Positions 48,595-59,557 of a DNA stretch of 64,000 nt are shown in pieces; position 1 is the first letter of the stretch, and every line of letters begins with the position of its first letter. Below the pieces are notes generated by a model. It was given only the letters and a program-made list of their open reading frames with translations, was not told the DNA's origin and did no database searches. Both the position numbers and the translations under genes were made by a program. Where the stretch lies: the NCBI RefSeq assembly GCF_003573695.1, contig NC_039359.1:142249112-142313111 (forward strand). Direction: 5' to 3'. Source of the stretch: Papaver somniferum (taxonomy: Eukaryota > Streptophyta > Magnoliopsida > Ranunculales > Papaveraceae).

Positions 48595-51466
48595 GATTAG
48601 AAGAGAAGTAAGGCGAAACTCACCCACAATCAATGCTGGAAACAATATTCAAGAAGAAATATCAAATCCTAATGGAGAATATCGCGAAAATAGAGAAAGA
48701 GCTGATGATCGTTATGTTCCACAAAATGAAACTTTTGATGATGGGCAAAACGGTGGAAATCAATAGAACGGACAACATCAGGGACGAAATGACCAAGATG
48801 GCGAAGGAAATCGAGAGGAAGGAAGAAGAATTTTACATGTGAGAGAAACTCAAAGAAATCAACAGACAATTGAAGAAGAAATTGAAAGACATTATGCTAA
48901 ACAAGCACGTTTAATCTGCGAACGTGAAAGATTGAGAGCGGAAATGGAAGAACAAGAGCTTCAGGAGACAATTCGCCAAAAAATCTTGACAATCGAGAAA
49001 GAGGGCATACACAAAACCGGAATAACGATAATCTCAATGAGGAGTATGATAGAATAAAGAGGATGGCTGAAAGACAGCGAATTGAATTGATAAGAAATGA
49101 ACAAAATCATGGAGGGGAAAATGAAAGGCATCATCATATGCGAATTCAAGATAGAGATGAGGAAGAGAATCGCAGAAGAAGACGAGATGAGGATAATGAA
49201 GAAGAAATGCAAAATTTCGCGAGAGAAGATAGACATGAACGCAGAAGAAGAGAGGCGAAATTAAAGAGACCAATGGATCAAGATTCAGGTGTAAATAAAC
49301 AAATCTTGAAAGAATTAGAAGAAATGAGAGGAATGCTAAATAATAGAGGAGAAGTAGGTAGAAGACAATTGGATGAAGCAATAGAAGAATCTGCGAAAAC
49401 TCCATTTACAAGGGAAGTACAATTAGGAGGAATACCACCGAAATGCAATTTTCCCGCATTAACCAGCATTTTTGATGGAACAACTTATGCAATTCAACAC
49501 ATTAAAGCCTATGTGAGTTGCATGCTACAATGGAAAAATCATGATGCCGTATTGTACAAATATTTCGCATCCAGCTTAACAGGAGTGGCGTTAAAATGGT
49601 TTAAAGGTCTACTAAAGAACACAATAATTTGCAGACTACATTCTTGGGGGTATATATAAGTAATAATTCCTCGCGACCTGGTATAGAAGATGTGTTTGGA
49701 TTAAAACAAAGGATTGACGAAAGTTTGAAACACCTGACTAAAAGATGGAGAACTATGTGTAGCGAAATGGCTGGCCGTTTATATGAGATATATCTTATAT
49801 TATCATTTATCAATGCTATGTTTGCAACAAACCTATTGTATGTCCAAATTTTCAGAGTCAAGAATACGATCACAATGACTGAACTGCGAAAACCTCAAGA
49901 AGAATACATTGCTCTAGAGGAAAGGAAAAATGAAATGGAATCATATCCTGTTGCGAACACCATCTTACAAACAACGAATGCAAGCTTATTACCCAAGCTA
50001 ATAAACACAGTGGCGAATACTTCGCAAGTACAACAAGAGAAGGTGACAAGTAACAATCAACAGAAACTGGTAGCTATGGGAAGCCGAGATCAAGAAGAGT
50101 ATTAAAGAGAAATAAATTTCTACAATCGTGGAGGAAATAACAAGATTCAAAGACTCGATCAACCGCAAGAAACTTATGGAGGTCAAAGATAAAAGTATAA
50201 TAGAGGACAAGGAGGTCACAAGGTAGTATGGGAAGAAATCAAAATGCCAACTCTAAATGCAAGTGTGGAGAAGATATGGGAAGCTATAATCTTGATGGAG
50301 AATATACCAACACCATGGAACATGGGAACAGAACCACCTCCAAACCACATAAGTCATGAGTTTTGTTCTTATCATCATCTTCATGGACATACCACAAATG
50401 ATTGCAGAAATGTAAAAAGAATTATTTTGAGAATGATAGATCAAGGAAAACTAAACGACTTTCTGATAGGGCATCCACAATCTCAACCACTGCCACCACC
50501 ATCAGAACATCACAAAGGGAATACGATGAAAAAGAAAGAAACATTCTTCATAGAAGTTGGTGCAAAAGCAAAAAATATATTCTGTCACTCTATCGTACAT
50601 TCATATAAGACAATTGAAGATTTTCATGATAATGTTTTGAGTAGAGTGTTCGCAAGAGATAATGATGGAAGAGAAATTATGAATATTGCAAAAATCTCGC
50701 CACTAGAGGAATGGCAGAAACAAATCATTTCTTTTGCCGCAGAAGAAATTCCTGAAGGAGAAGAGGTGCATGACAATCCATTGGTAGTAAAATTAGAAAT
50801 TAATCCAAAACCGAAAGAAGATGAGGATGATGAAGATAAAGATTCATGGGCAATCAATAGAATTCTAATCGATACTGGAAGCTCAGTGAACATCTTATTT
50901 TATCATACTTATAAAACCATGGGTGGAAGAGATGATGATCTTATACCATCAACATATAAGATATATGGTTTTAATGGTACTGCCAACAAGCCTAAAGGGG
51001 AGGTTACTATGTGAATTCCATTGAAGGGAATATCTTCTGAAATCTTATTCCGTGTCGTTGATGTAGAATCACCCTACAATGCGTTAATTGGTCGACCTTG
51101 GCTACATGGGATTCTAGGTGCAGCTTCAACTTTCCACCAGTGCATCAAATTCCCTCACCCCAATGGTGCAGGAACCATAAAGGGAGATTGGGTTGAAGGA
51201 AAGAGGTGTTACGAAACTGAGATAGAATCTTTCGAAGGAAGAGCAAACAAGAAGGAAAATTGGCGACACAAAATCAAAGATACACAAAGAAGTGAGAGGT
51301 TGATGGTGGATACAATCAAAAGGAAAGGATAAGAGATGTTGCGAAACTAATGCTAGCTCAGAATAAAAACAATGAACATACCACTACTAAGGAAGCAGTA
51401 CCAGAAAATAATAAAGAAGCAGAGGATGACAAAGATAATAAAAACAAGAAATGTATGAATGATTAA

Positions 51467-52877
51467 GTTGTTGCGATACTCTCGCAATAAGCAAAATTCT
51501 CAAAAATACATTTGATTGAATGGCAAAATTGAGATTGCGAAATTCAGATACAATATGATGATTTGCGAGACTCTCGCAGAGATAATGAATTTTACAGAAA
51601 GTAATCAGATAAAAATGACAAAAGAGAAAGAGGCGAAACTTTACGGCGTACACCCTAGTTCGCGAATACAATTTCGCAAGAGGCAAATGTAAAACCTAAA
51701 GTACGTCATATAATGGGGTACCTTTTGCATGGCTCAGGGAAAGGCTACACCGCCACCGGAACCTGAGTCATGGAGATTTGGGGTCAATGAAGCCCATCCG
51801 GGAGAGACGCCTTGGATTCTCAGCTTAAGCATATGACTTAGGTTGGGCGACTAAGGTAATAATGACTCTCCCAAGGAGTGCATATCTGATCAAGGCGCCG
51901 AGGTACACGGTTGAGTCAAGAGTGCCAGAGACGTTTGAAGCGTACTTTGTCATTCTTGACAAGTCTTGGCTTATACTGCACTCGGCCTGAAGAAAACCCC
52001 ACTTAGGGTGCAGTCTCATAACCATAAGACCTATAGGTAAAAGGGATAAGAGGCTGCGAAAACAACTGGTTGTTGTTAAGACTGGATGGGAGGAGATAAC
52101 CTTTTATGGTAGAAGTACGCCTCCTTGAAGGGGCAACCAGGGGGGAGATAAGGGCGGCACCCTCCATTAGGGAGCTTATAAGTGTCTTAAGACGCAAAAG
52201 TCATGAGGCTTTTTATTCGCAAGGATATTAAGGCTTGTCATATTTGTGCAACAATCCTGAAGAGGCAATAATACAAAAGAAAAGGATAAGACGAGATCAA
52301 TGGGTTTTCGCATGAAAGTGCGAAGACGTCCTGCGATTTCGTCGCAAGACGGCAATGTCATGGGGCTTCATTTTCGCAAGAATATTTAGGCCTGTCATAT
52401 TGTCGCAACATTCTTGAAGAGGCCATGATATAAAAGAAAAGGTTAAGGCAAGATCAATGGGTTTTTGCATGAAAGTGCAAGGACGTCCTACGATTTTGTC
52501 GCAATGACAAGAGGTGGCATAATAAGACCTTTAATTAGGAAGGCAAAATAAGACCACACATGAATGAGATTTTGAAAAGAAACAAAATTCACTTCGTATA
52601 AGATTGCGAAGTTATACAATAAGAAAATATTTATGAAATATCTCATTTGGATTCAAATAACAGAGGCAAGTATGGGAATGTATGAAATTATAAAATGTTA
52701 TTTGTCTCCATATGATAGATTTACTCAAAGATTCAAGAATTAATGATTATATTGATTAACTGTATTGCAAAGAAGAATTGTTTTAATTAATGCAGGTCAA
52801 AGTGAAAGAAACACAAATATACAGAAAGAAGAAATAAATGTACAAGTATTACAAAGAATCAAAGAAAGAAATAAAGA
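51467..52877 (+). other. Non-coding region between protease and antisense gene in element E
   Basis: This is where reverse transcriptase and integrase would be in an autonomous relative. There is no polymerase motif on either strand. A GC-richer segment at 51720-52190 has a composition unlike its surroundings. TCGCAA/TTGCGA words are frequent. A tandem duplication lies at 52201-52509. Confidence 0.6.
52201..52509. repeat. 157-bp tandem duplication in element E
   Basis: Two units start TCATGAGGCTTTTTATTCGC (52201) and TCATGGGGCTTCATTTTCGC (52358). Both contain GATCAATGGGTTTT and CATGAAAGTGC. Identity is about 85% by eye. Confidence 0.8.
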
Positions 52878-55624
52878 CTACTTCTTAGTTAATCCTTCAT
52901 TATCTTCATCAGACTTGTTCTCTTCTTCGTCTGCGTCAGAATCATCATCACCATCAGAACTTCCATCACTATCAGATTCTTCATCGTCAGCTTCGCTATC
53001 AGAGATAATCAAACTGGGAGTATTCTGTGGGATTTCTTCCAAGAGACAAGGATAATCAGAATGTGGGATATTATGATCACCATAAACCATTTGATAGTTT
53101 GATTGCGAAAATGCATAGCATCATTCTTAAAATTCGCAACAGTGATCTTGATTTGATTCTTTAATCTAGAATACTTGTCGTTGCGAGATGAAAGATTCTT
53201 TGCGAGTTCCTCCTTTTCAGCTTCGAGTTCCTCAATCTTTTCACGATATTTATTTTCAGAATCTGCGAGCAAAAGACAATCAATTATTAACTTGATGAGA
53301 ATTCATAAGAAGCAAAAGATTAGTAAAGAAGAGCAGTTAGTAACCTTCTCTGTCAGAAATCATATCTCTAATCAAGGATGTATGATCAACTTGGAGACTA
53401 ACATTTACACCTAAATCTTTTCTAGCATCATCTAAGATTTTCGCAGCCCAAACAAATTCATCCTCACTACTTATAAGAAGACGAGAACGAATTTGATTTT
53501 CCCTTTCGCAGAGTTCGATATTCTTGCGGTTAGCTTCATCTCGTTCTAGTTGAACTACAAGAAGAGCCTCTTGGAATTTCGCCAAAGCCTTGGCACCTTG
53601 ATCAGAGATGCGATCCTTATCATCTATGAGACCACTAATTTTGGTTCTTAACTCATTGGTTTTCTCTTTAGAATGAAGAAGGATACGCTTAAATCGGTTG
53701 GCTAAGCCTAAACTAGATCTATGATCAATTTCTAAGAGGAGAAATTTAGATCTAAGCTCATTTAGAGAAAGAGATGAAATTATATCATTTGAGAAGCTAT
53801 TTAAGGAATTGGTAAAACGCTCAAGAAGGGTATCATTATCCAAGGCATTAGGAAATGAACGAAGAAGAGTAGCTTCATCAGAAAGACCATAAATGTCTGC
53901 AAAAAGGATCATTTACATAAGATAAAACAACAGGATGAATGAATAAAGGGAAAAGAGAAAAGTAACATACCGTAAAGTTGATTATTAGCTTGATGAAGAC
54001 TAGAGATTTTTTTCTTATACGAAGAAGAATCAATTTCTAATTGTCTATTTTTCTCGCGAAGACCTTTAACTTCAGCTTCCAATTCTTCATTCTTTTTGCG
54101 AAATTGAAGATTCTTCTTTTCAAGATTTTCACGTCTTCTCTCTAGATCTGAGGAAACAGCAAAAGAAACTTTTCCATCCTGCGAAAAAATATAAAAAATA
54201 TTAATATAGAAAGAAATTTTGAGTTATAACAATGAAGAAGTAAAAGGATAAAAGTATACCAGACTATTGAGAGAATGCAAGAAGTCGGGAGTCACTGATC
54301 TAGAAACTCCACGAAGAGAGCTATCACCATCCAGTAAAGGGGCATTGCAAAGAGTAGCGAGAGCTTTGCAGGTATTTGAGAATTGGCTATCTCCCATTCC
54401 TTGTAGATAATCAGAAAAGATGCCAGAGAGCTTATCCATAGAAGATTCAGGTGGAGAATCTTCACTTGCAGCAAGATCATCGTTGTCCTCATCACCCTTG
54501 TCACTTTAGGAATTTTCGTTAGGAGGAATATTTGAAGGAGAAGAAGAACGAACTTTACTTTTCTTTGGAGGAGGACCAGTTTATTTTTCCCTGCGAAGAG
54601 CACCTTTGCCTTTATCACCAATCTTTGCAACATCGGCAGATTCTTCTACTTCAGCAATGATCTTCACACACAGATAGAAATAAGAAATGGAAGCATGGAA
54701 GTAACAGTATAATGTTTAAAATCATAAGAGAAAATTGAAGAAAATTTAAAATCATAAAAGAAAATTTCTTACCTCATCTGTGTATGAGCGAAAGCTAACA
54801 GAGTACTAGATTTCCCAGTCCTGTTATAACTATCTTTCAGTTTTTGGATCTGCGGAATGTCGCAAGAGTTAGCGAACAGAATAATAAAAATCAATAAAGA
54901 AATATAAAGTGAGTTAAATGGGAAGAAACATACCTCTTTCTCCTTCTCGATCCAAGAGAAAATCCAAGGTTGATAAGCAGCGAGATTCGCAGGAAGAACA
55001 TTTGACCCAACAATGTAGGGTCCTTTTAGCATTAAAGGAATAAACACACCATTTATCATCTTTAGATTGGCGAGGAGTTGTGTTTTTACCAGAATGCCAG
55101 TCAATATCTTGCATGAGAATTTTGGCTTCATCAATGTTATCTTTCCTTTTTAAGCGAATACCCCAGCGAGTATCCTCTTTCTTCATGGAGATAAGTTCAT
55201 AGTTCTCAAAGAAATTCGCTACTGTGTATTTCTCAGCAACTATCTCTAGGTTTGCGAATTTAGGATACCTAAGTTCTTTGGAGTAAAGAGATCCTCTACC
55301 AGCACCACGATTAGCGAACTCCAGCATCAGACGGATGCAGTCCCCACTCAGTTGGAAGATAGCTCCCGAAAATCCCGAGTGAGCGAGAATTTCATAAAAT
55401 AAAGGAAGATCTGGGATATAAAGAGGAATAGGGAGACCTGCGAGAATCTGACCTAGCAAAATTATGATTGATTGATCATCACAATACTGATCAGAGAAAA
55501 GTTTGACAGAAAGAATTGATTTGGCATTTTCACCAGGAATGGTGGAGAGTGTGAAACCTTTATCAGCAAGATCTTATTGGACATCTTGTAAATTCTTTTA
55601 ATATCTATGACCACTTGGAGCCAT
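52878..55624 (-). pseudogene. Antisense multi-exon gene inside element E (coiled-coil, acidic tail)
   Basis: ATG at 55624 (MAPSGHRY), opposite to gag. Candidate exons: 54934-55624, 54773-54849, 54260-54661, 53971-54178, 53345-53896, 52878-53262. Most end in GTATG, GTAAG or GTTAC and are preceded by CAG. Exon 1 contains LPIPLYIPDLPLFYEILAHS and FANRGAGRGS, the arrangement seen in plant gypsy-type 'transposase_28/PMD-like' proteins (recalled, uncertain). Exon 3 has PPPKKSKVRSSSPS (nuclear-signal-like) and acidic runs; exons 4-6 are coiled coil; the end is very acidic. Stops in exons 1 and 3 and frameshifts near 55010 and 53100 break it. Tat-lineage elements are known to carry extra, sometimes antisense, ORFs here. 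Function unknown. Confidence 0.65.
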
Positions 55625-55993
55625 GTTTGAATATAAAGTATGGGAATGAATAAAAAGTAAGAGGATTGAAGGAGGAAAAAGTTAAAGCAGCAGAACTTGC
55701 AGAAGAATAACAGAGTTGCAGAGATGAGAGAATAAAAATAGAAGATAAAGTAAAAAGAAAAATAGAAATAAGAGTAAGAAGAGTATATAAAGGAGATTTT
55801 TTTACTCGAAGAAATAAACACCATTAAGACGAAAAGACGTGAGCGGTTGAAAAGTAGTGGTTACAGAAGACGTGTCAAGAAACAAATGGATGAAAGAATA
55901 CGTGTGATAAATGCAGAATATGAAAAGATGAACAGCTGCGGCATTTCTCACATCATTCTCTACTTTGCAGAGAAGATATGAGAATAGGCAAGA
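55625..55993 (-). promoter_or_regulatory. Candidate promoter region of the antisense gene
   Basis: Between the antisense ATG and the 3' LTR. Minus-strand TTTATATACTC lies at about 55780-55793, roughly 160 bases upstream of the ATG. The purine-rich GAGAAGATATGAGAATAGGC just before 55994 would serve the plus strand as polypurine tract. Confidence 0.35.
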
Positions 55994-56464
55994 TGTAGGA
56001 TCAGAATCTCGCAATGACAATGTTTCAGCAAAATTATCAATGACACAGCACAACAGCGTCGCAAAACAATTTCAGAAATGATAAACTAAATGACGTCAGC
56101 TAAAATCACGAGAAAGATATGATAGTCCTGCGAAAATTAGAGAGTTTGCGAAATTAACATTTGTAAGGTTGCGAGAATGTCGCAGACCATACCCGAAAAT
56201 AAAGGACAGATTAGCTGTCATCCACTATGTATTTCCTTACAAATAGTCGTTCGAGTTGTAAAGAGAGGGGGGGGATCTTTTTGAGTAAGAAACAAGTAAA
56301 TAGGAGAGAGAAAGTCTAGAGCAGAGATCATTCTTGATTTCTTTATCTTTTCTTGTAAGAACATTCAAAGATTGATCAATAAAATTAAGAGTGTAAACCT
56401 AAAAATGAGTTGATTAATAATGAAATCATATGAGGGGTGTAGTGTAGGATTTCCTGCAACTACA
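55994..56464 (+). repeat. 3' LTR of element E
   Basis: 471 bp, TGTAGGATC...AACTACA, followed by the TAGTA duplication. About 13 differences from the 5' LTR by eye, including the TATA box. Confidence 0.9.
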
Positions 56465-56469
56465 TAGTA

Positions 56470-57165
56470 GATTCTCCCATTTCACTTCTTTCTCTTCCAG
56501 CAATTCTCTTGCTTCTTCTAACAGTAGTTGGTTGTTCTGATGTATTTCTTCTTCTAGCAATTTCTTCAATGTTAACAAATTGCAAAAAATTATGTAAAAT
56601 TATTAATCAATCACTCCAAATCTTCAAAAATTCAATATTAATCTTCAATTTTTTCTAGAATAATCTTCAATGTTCCCTGTTTCTAGTGCCATTATGTAGT
56701 TGCAGGAAATCCTACACTACACCCCTCATATGATTTCATTAATACTCAACTCATTTTTAGATTTACAATGTTAATTTTATTGATGAATCTTTGAATATTC
56801 TTACAAGAAAAGATAAAGGAATCAAGAATAACCTCTTCTCTAGACTTTCTCTATCCTATTTACATGTTTCTTACCCGAAAAAGATCTCTCTCCTTTCTTC
56901 ACAGTTGAACGACTATTTATAGGGAAATACATAGTAGATGACAGCTAATCTGTCCTTTATTTTCGGATATGGCTTGCGACATTCTCGCAACCTTACAAAT
57001 GTTAATCTCGCAAACTCTCTAATTTTCGCAGGATCATCACATCTTTCTCATGATTTTAGCTGACATCGTTTATTATATTGTTTCTGAAATTGTTCTGCGA
57101 CGCTGTTGTGTTGTGTTGTTGATAATTTCGCTGAAATATTATTATTGCGAGATTCTGATCCTACA
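56470..57165 (-). mobile_element. E2 5' end: LTR, primer region and gag start
   Basis: The 5' portion of the minus-strand element E2, cut from the rest by element E. It includes the LTR (56695-57165), a primer-site-like TGGCACTAGAAACAGGGA just inside it, and the first gag codons (about 56558-56470). The position equivalent to E's gag ATG reads ATT, so the gag start codon is lost. Rejoining at the TAGTA duplication gives a continuous frame (GEST then RMRSNIEN). Confidence 0.85.
56695..57165 (-). repeat. 5' LTR of element E2
   Basis: 471 bp, TGTAGGATCAGAATCTC at the minus-strand start and GCAACTACA at the end, the same family as the E LTRs. The TATA region reads CCTATAAATAG on the minus strand. 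Sequence to the right of 57165 is unrelated. Confidence 0.88.
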
Positions 57166-58440
57166 AGCATCACCACCCTTTACTTCATATTCTCACCAGC
57201 TGCCCTGCATTTTGAACACCAATAGCTTCTTTGTTTTTTTACCAAGATCTTGGGTCACAACAGCAACTCCATTACCTCTTACTCAAACACACCCATTTAC
57301 CTATTCACTTCCAAATACATGAACTGCAACCGAACAACTCATTCACATAATCCAGTTTAATCTCATACCACCATAACTCTAACCCACTCTTCATATGCAC
57401 CTAACAAACTATATGCACCTCCACCAGTTCACATCATCTACTCTGTCATACCAACACCAGCTCCATACCTGTATCATGAACACCAATATCTCCAGAGACC
57501 ATCCCCATCACAACTTAATTCACTTGCAGCTATCACAGTTCACCACCAATTCAATTCACAACACCTGCAAGTAGTCCATACAGAGCTACACAAATACCAA
57601 GATCTCAGTGATATGACTTTGTTTTCCCAAATCATTAACCCAAGGAAAACCAGTCCAACATCCCAATTTCAATTCCAACCTGCATAATTCATTCCCTGCC
57701 TGAAATATCCATCAACAATATCACACAGTCCTTCTTCAATTTCGACCACTATGCATAATGATCTTTGATAGCTTCTTCCTGTTCTTCATCCGCCACTTGA
57801 ATTTCATCTATAACCATTCCCTGATTCTTTTGTCAATCCTCAACCATATAATCTCCTTCAAAGCCCTAATTTTCACTTCCTCCTTACAAAATCCTATATT
57901 AATAATTCAAATCCAATCACTATTACTCATTTCATCTTCTTCATCGGAATTCTCCCAACTCAGGAACCCTAATTTTCATCTTCAATTCACTAAAACCCTA
58001 GCCAGTAACTCAAGTTCCTAAAGAAACCCAAAATTAAACCTAATACAATATTTTTACCCTAATTGCCAACAAACCCAAGAAATAATCCACCAAATCATAC
58101 ACAATTTCATAATGGAAATCAATTAGAACTGAAACCCTAAGTTAAGTCTCAGATTTACCTTATACGATATCTCTGAATACGAAAATCGTATCAGCACCAC
58201 CTTCACCGGTTACTCCTTGATCATTCGCTACCTATCTTGATATCAAAATTTCTTATTTCAACTCTTAAATCTCCACCAAAAGAGAACCAGGGGGAAGAAG
58301 CAGAAGAAGAGAAAGAAAAAGAAGAGAGAAGAAGAAAAATGAAGAAGAAGAAGAAAGAAAAGTACAAGTTTATCTACTCAATTTGGATAAGGCCGAAAAA
58401 ATTATTAAGGCACACAAAACTTGGATAAGGGCATCCTGGC
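57166..58440. other. Non-coding sequence right of element E2, unidentified
   Basis: On the minus strand it reads like leader or LTR sequence: several TTAGGG/AAACCCTAA boxes, a CT-rich stretch at 58270-58360 and a dispersed-repeat look. Plus-strand open frames are low-complexity Ser/Leu/Ile-rich and not convincing. A GGATAAGGGCATCCTGGCGG stretch (58421-58440) recalls the GGCACC-type words of the outer element's LTR, but I cannot prove homology. Confidence 0.35.
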
Positions 58441-59140
58441 GGTTAAGATACAAAATAATTATTTTGCGTCTCGAACAAAAACTGTTAATATCTTCTTCGT
58501 CCGGTATCTGAATGACACGTGTGAGTACTCTATTTCGCGTAACCTTTAGAGATCTATCTAGTGATACTAGTTTCGTATCTAAACTATTGTTAGATTAATT
58601 AATATTAATTAAAATTTATTTAACTAATCGAGTCATCAACGACTAAAATGTCTCTTGGTCATTGCTAGACCAGTCAAATAGTGTTGACGAGCTTGAGGGT
58701 CCTTACAAATTTCTTTTTGAGCCAAGCTCCAGCATTGTCAAGCATTCTCTGATAAAAATATTTACATGAATAACAATTCTTTTGTTCTCTAAATTCACTT
58801 GTTTATTGAGATAAGAATGCATTAATATTCAAGAAAGAATATTTGTCATAGAAAAGGTAGAAAATTCCAGTATTGAAAATTATTGTCTGCTCTCTATAAT
58901 AAATTTTTTTACTGTCCTCGATAGTTTGTGTCTAAAACACTATAATAACGACGAGTCCCGCACCATGCAAAGGTACACGTACCTTTCTTTTATGACCGTA
59001 CGAAAACCCTAATTTCTAGCTGGGTCATGGACCGACCGCTAACCCAGAGAATACCTCTTTACAAACTCGTTTATATATACCTTAACTTGTGATTGAGAAA
59101 TTATCATCCAAGGAGTTCCATAACCAAGCATGTCTTCTAT
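58441..59140 (+). promoter_or_regulatory. Upstream region of accessory ORF C, promoter-like at its end
   Basis: Non-coding. Near the end are AAAACCCTAATTTC (59004-59017) and TTTATATATACC (59070-59081), about 60 bases before the ORF. This is the same order as upstream of ORF B. Confidence 0.4.
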
Positions 59141-59557
59141 ATGTCACGAATTTTCGAAAACATGGAAAAAGCTCTTAATTGCGATGGTATTGAAACAAGA
59201 GGAAAGAAGAGAACTCTGGTTGATGACGAAATTTTTGAATCATCCGAAGATCTTCCTGGTGTGAATTTATATTTTGCATATGATCATCAAGATGTTGAGT
59301 GTGAAGAGATGATCTATACGAATGATGTTTATGATTTTCTTAAACAATTTGAGGAAGTAAAACTAAAACTTGTTGAAACACTAAAAGGTGTAGACATGTT
59401 AAGGACTTAGTTGGAAAAAGGATTTGCTGACCTTGTTCTCATGAAAGCTCATGTTCGTGATCTTCTCAATGAGGATATTTTCTCTGAAGAGCTCGTGGAT
59501 ACAGTTGATGAAAAATTCAAGGGTCTCAATGCCGATGAAGAGTCTGGAAAAATCTAG
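59141..59557 (+). pseudogene. Accessory ORF C of copia-like unit, one in-frame stop
   Basis: A 138-codon frame, ATG at 59141 (MSRIFENMEKALNCDG), TAG at 59555-59557, with a single in-frame TAG at 59408-59410. Acidic overall, with SSEDLPGVNLYFAYD, then a helical part (EEVKLKLVETLKGVD, LEKGFADLVLMKAHV). It is loosely alignable with ORF B, and its flanks are homologous in reverse orientation to those of units A and B. It precedes a purine-rich tract, as an extra ORF does in SIRE-type copia elements. No known domain. I do not know its function. Confidence 0.45.

Larger units (their letters stand above)
36730..51466 (+). pseudogene. E gag-protease, interrupted by the CACTA transposon
   Basis: The gag ATG is at 36730 (MARRRNTSEQPITVRRSKRI). 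The frame has a TGA at 37060-37062, reaches 37196, and resumes after the CACTA element at 48595. A TAG near 48762 and a frameshift near 48985 follow. The Gag core (49063-49659, 49629-50105) contains LQTTFLGVYISNNSSRPG. The knuckle region is CSYHHLHGHTTNDC (about 50360-50405). The aspartic protease reads INRILIDTGSSVNILFYHTY (about 50850-50910), with flap and end motifs YGFNGTANKPKGE and YNALIGRPWLHG. A TGA interrupts at 51012-51014. A short acidic tail ends near 51466. No reverse transcriptase follows. The catalytic Asp-Thr-Gly is intact. Confidence 0.82.
36130..56464 (+). mobile_element. Element E: Tat-lineage gag-protease element with antisense gene, carrying a CACTA insertion
   Basis: Flanked by TAGTA duplications (36125-36129 and 56465-56469), with 470-bp LTRs at both ends. 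Without the CACTA insertion it is about 8.9 kb. Plus-strand content: gag and protease only. Minus-strand content: a multi-exon gene at 52878-55624. Lack of reverse transcriptase and integrase makes it non-autonomous. The LTRs differ at about 13 of 470 positions by eye. Gag and protease match the Tat lineage of Ty3 elements, in which additional ORFs, some antisense, are known. Confidence 0.88.

Noticed and set aside
57758..58021. Plus-strand frame of 87 codons, Leu/Ile/Ser-rich
   Set aside because: Low-complexity composition, no domain, and the region reads like non-coding leader sequence on the other strand.
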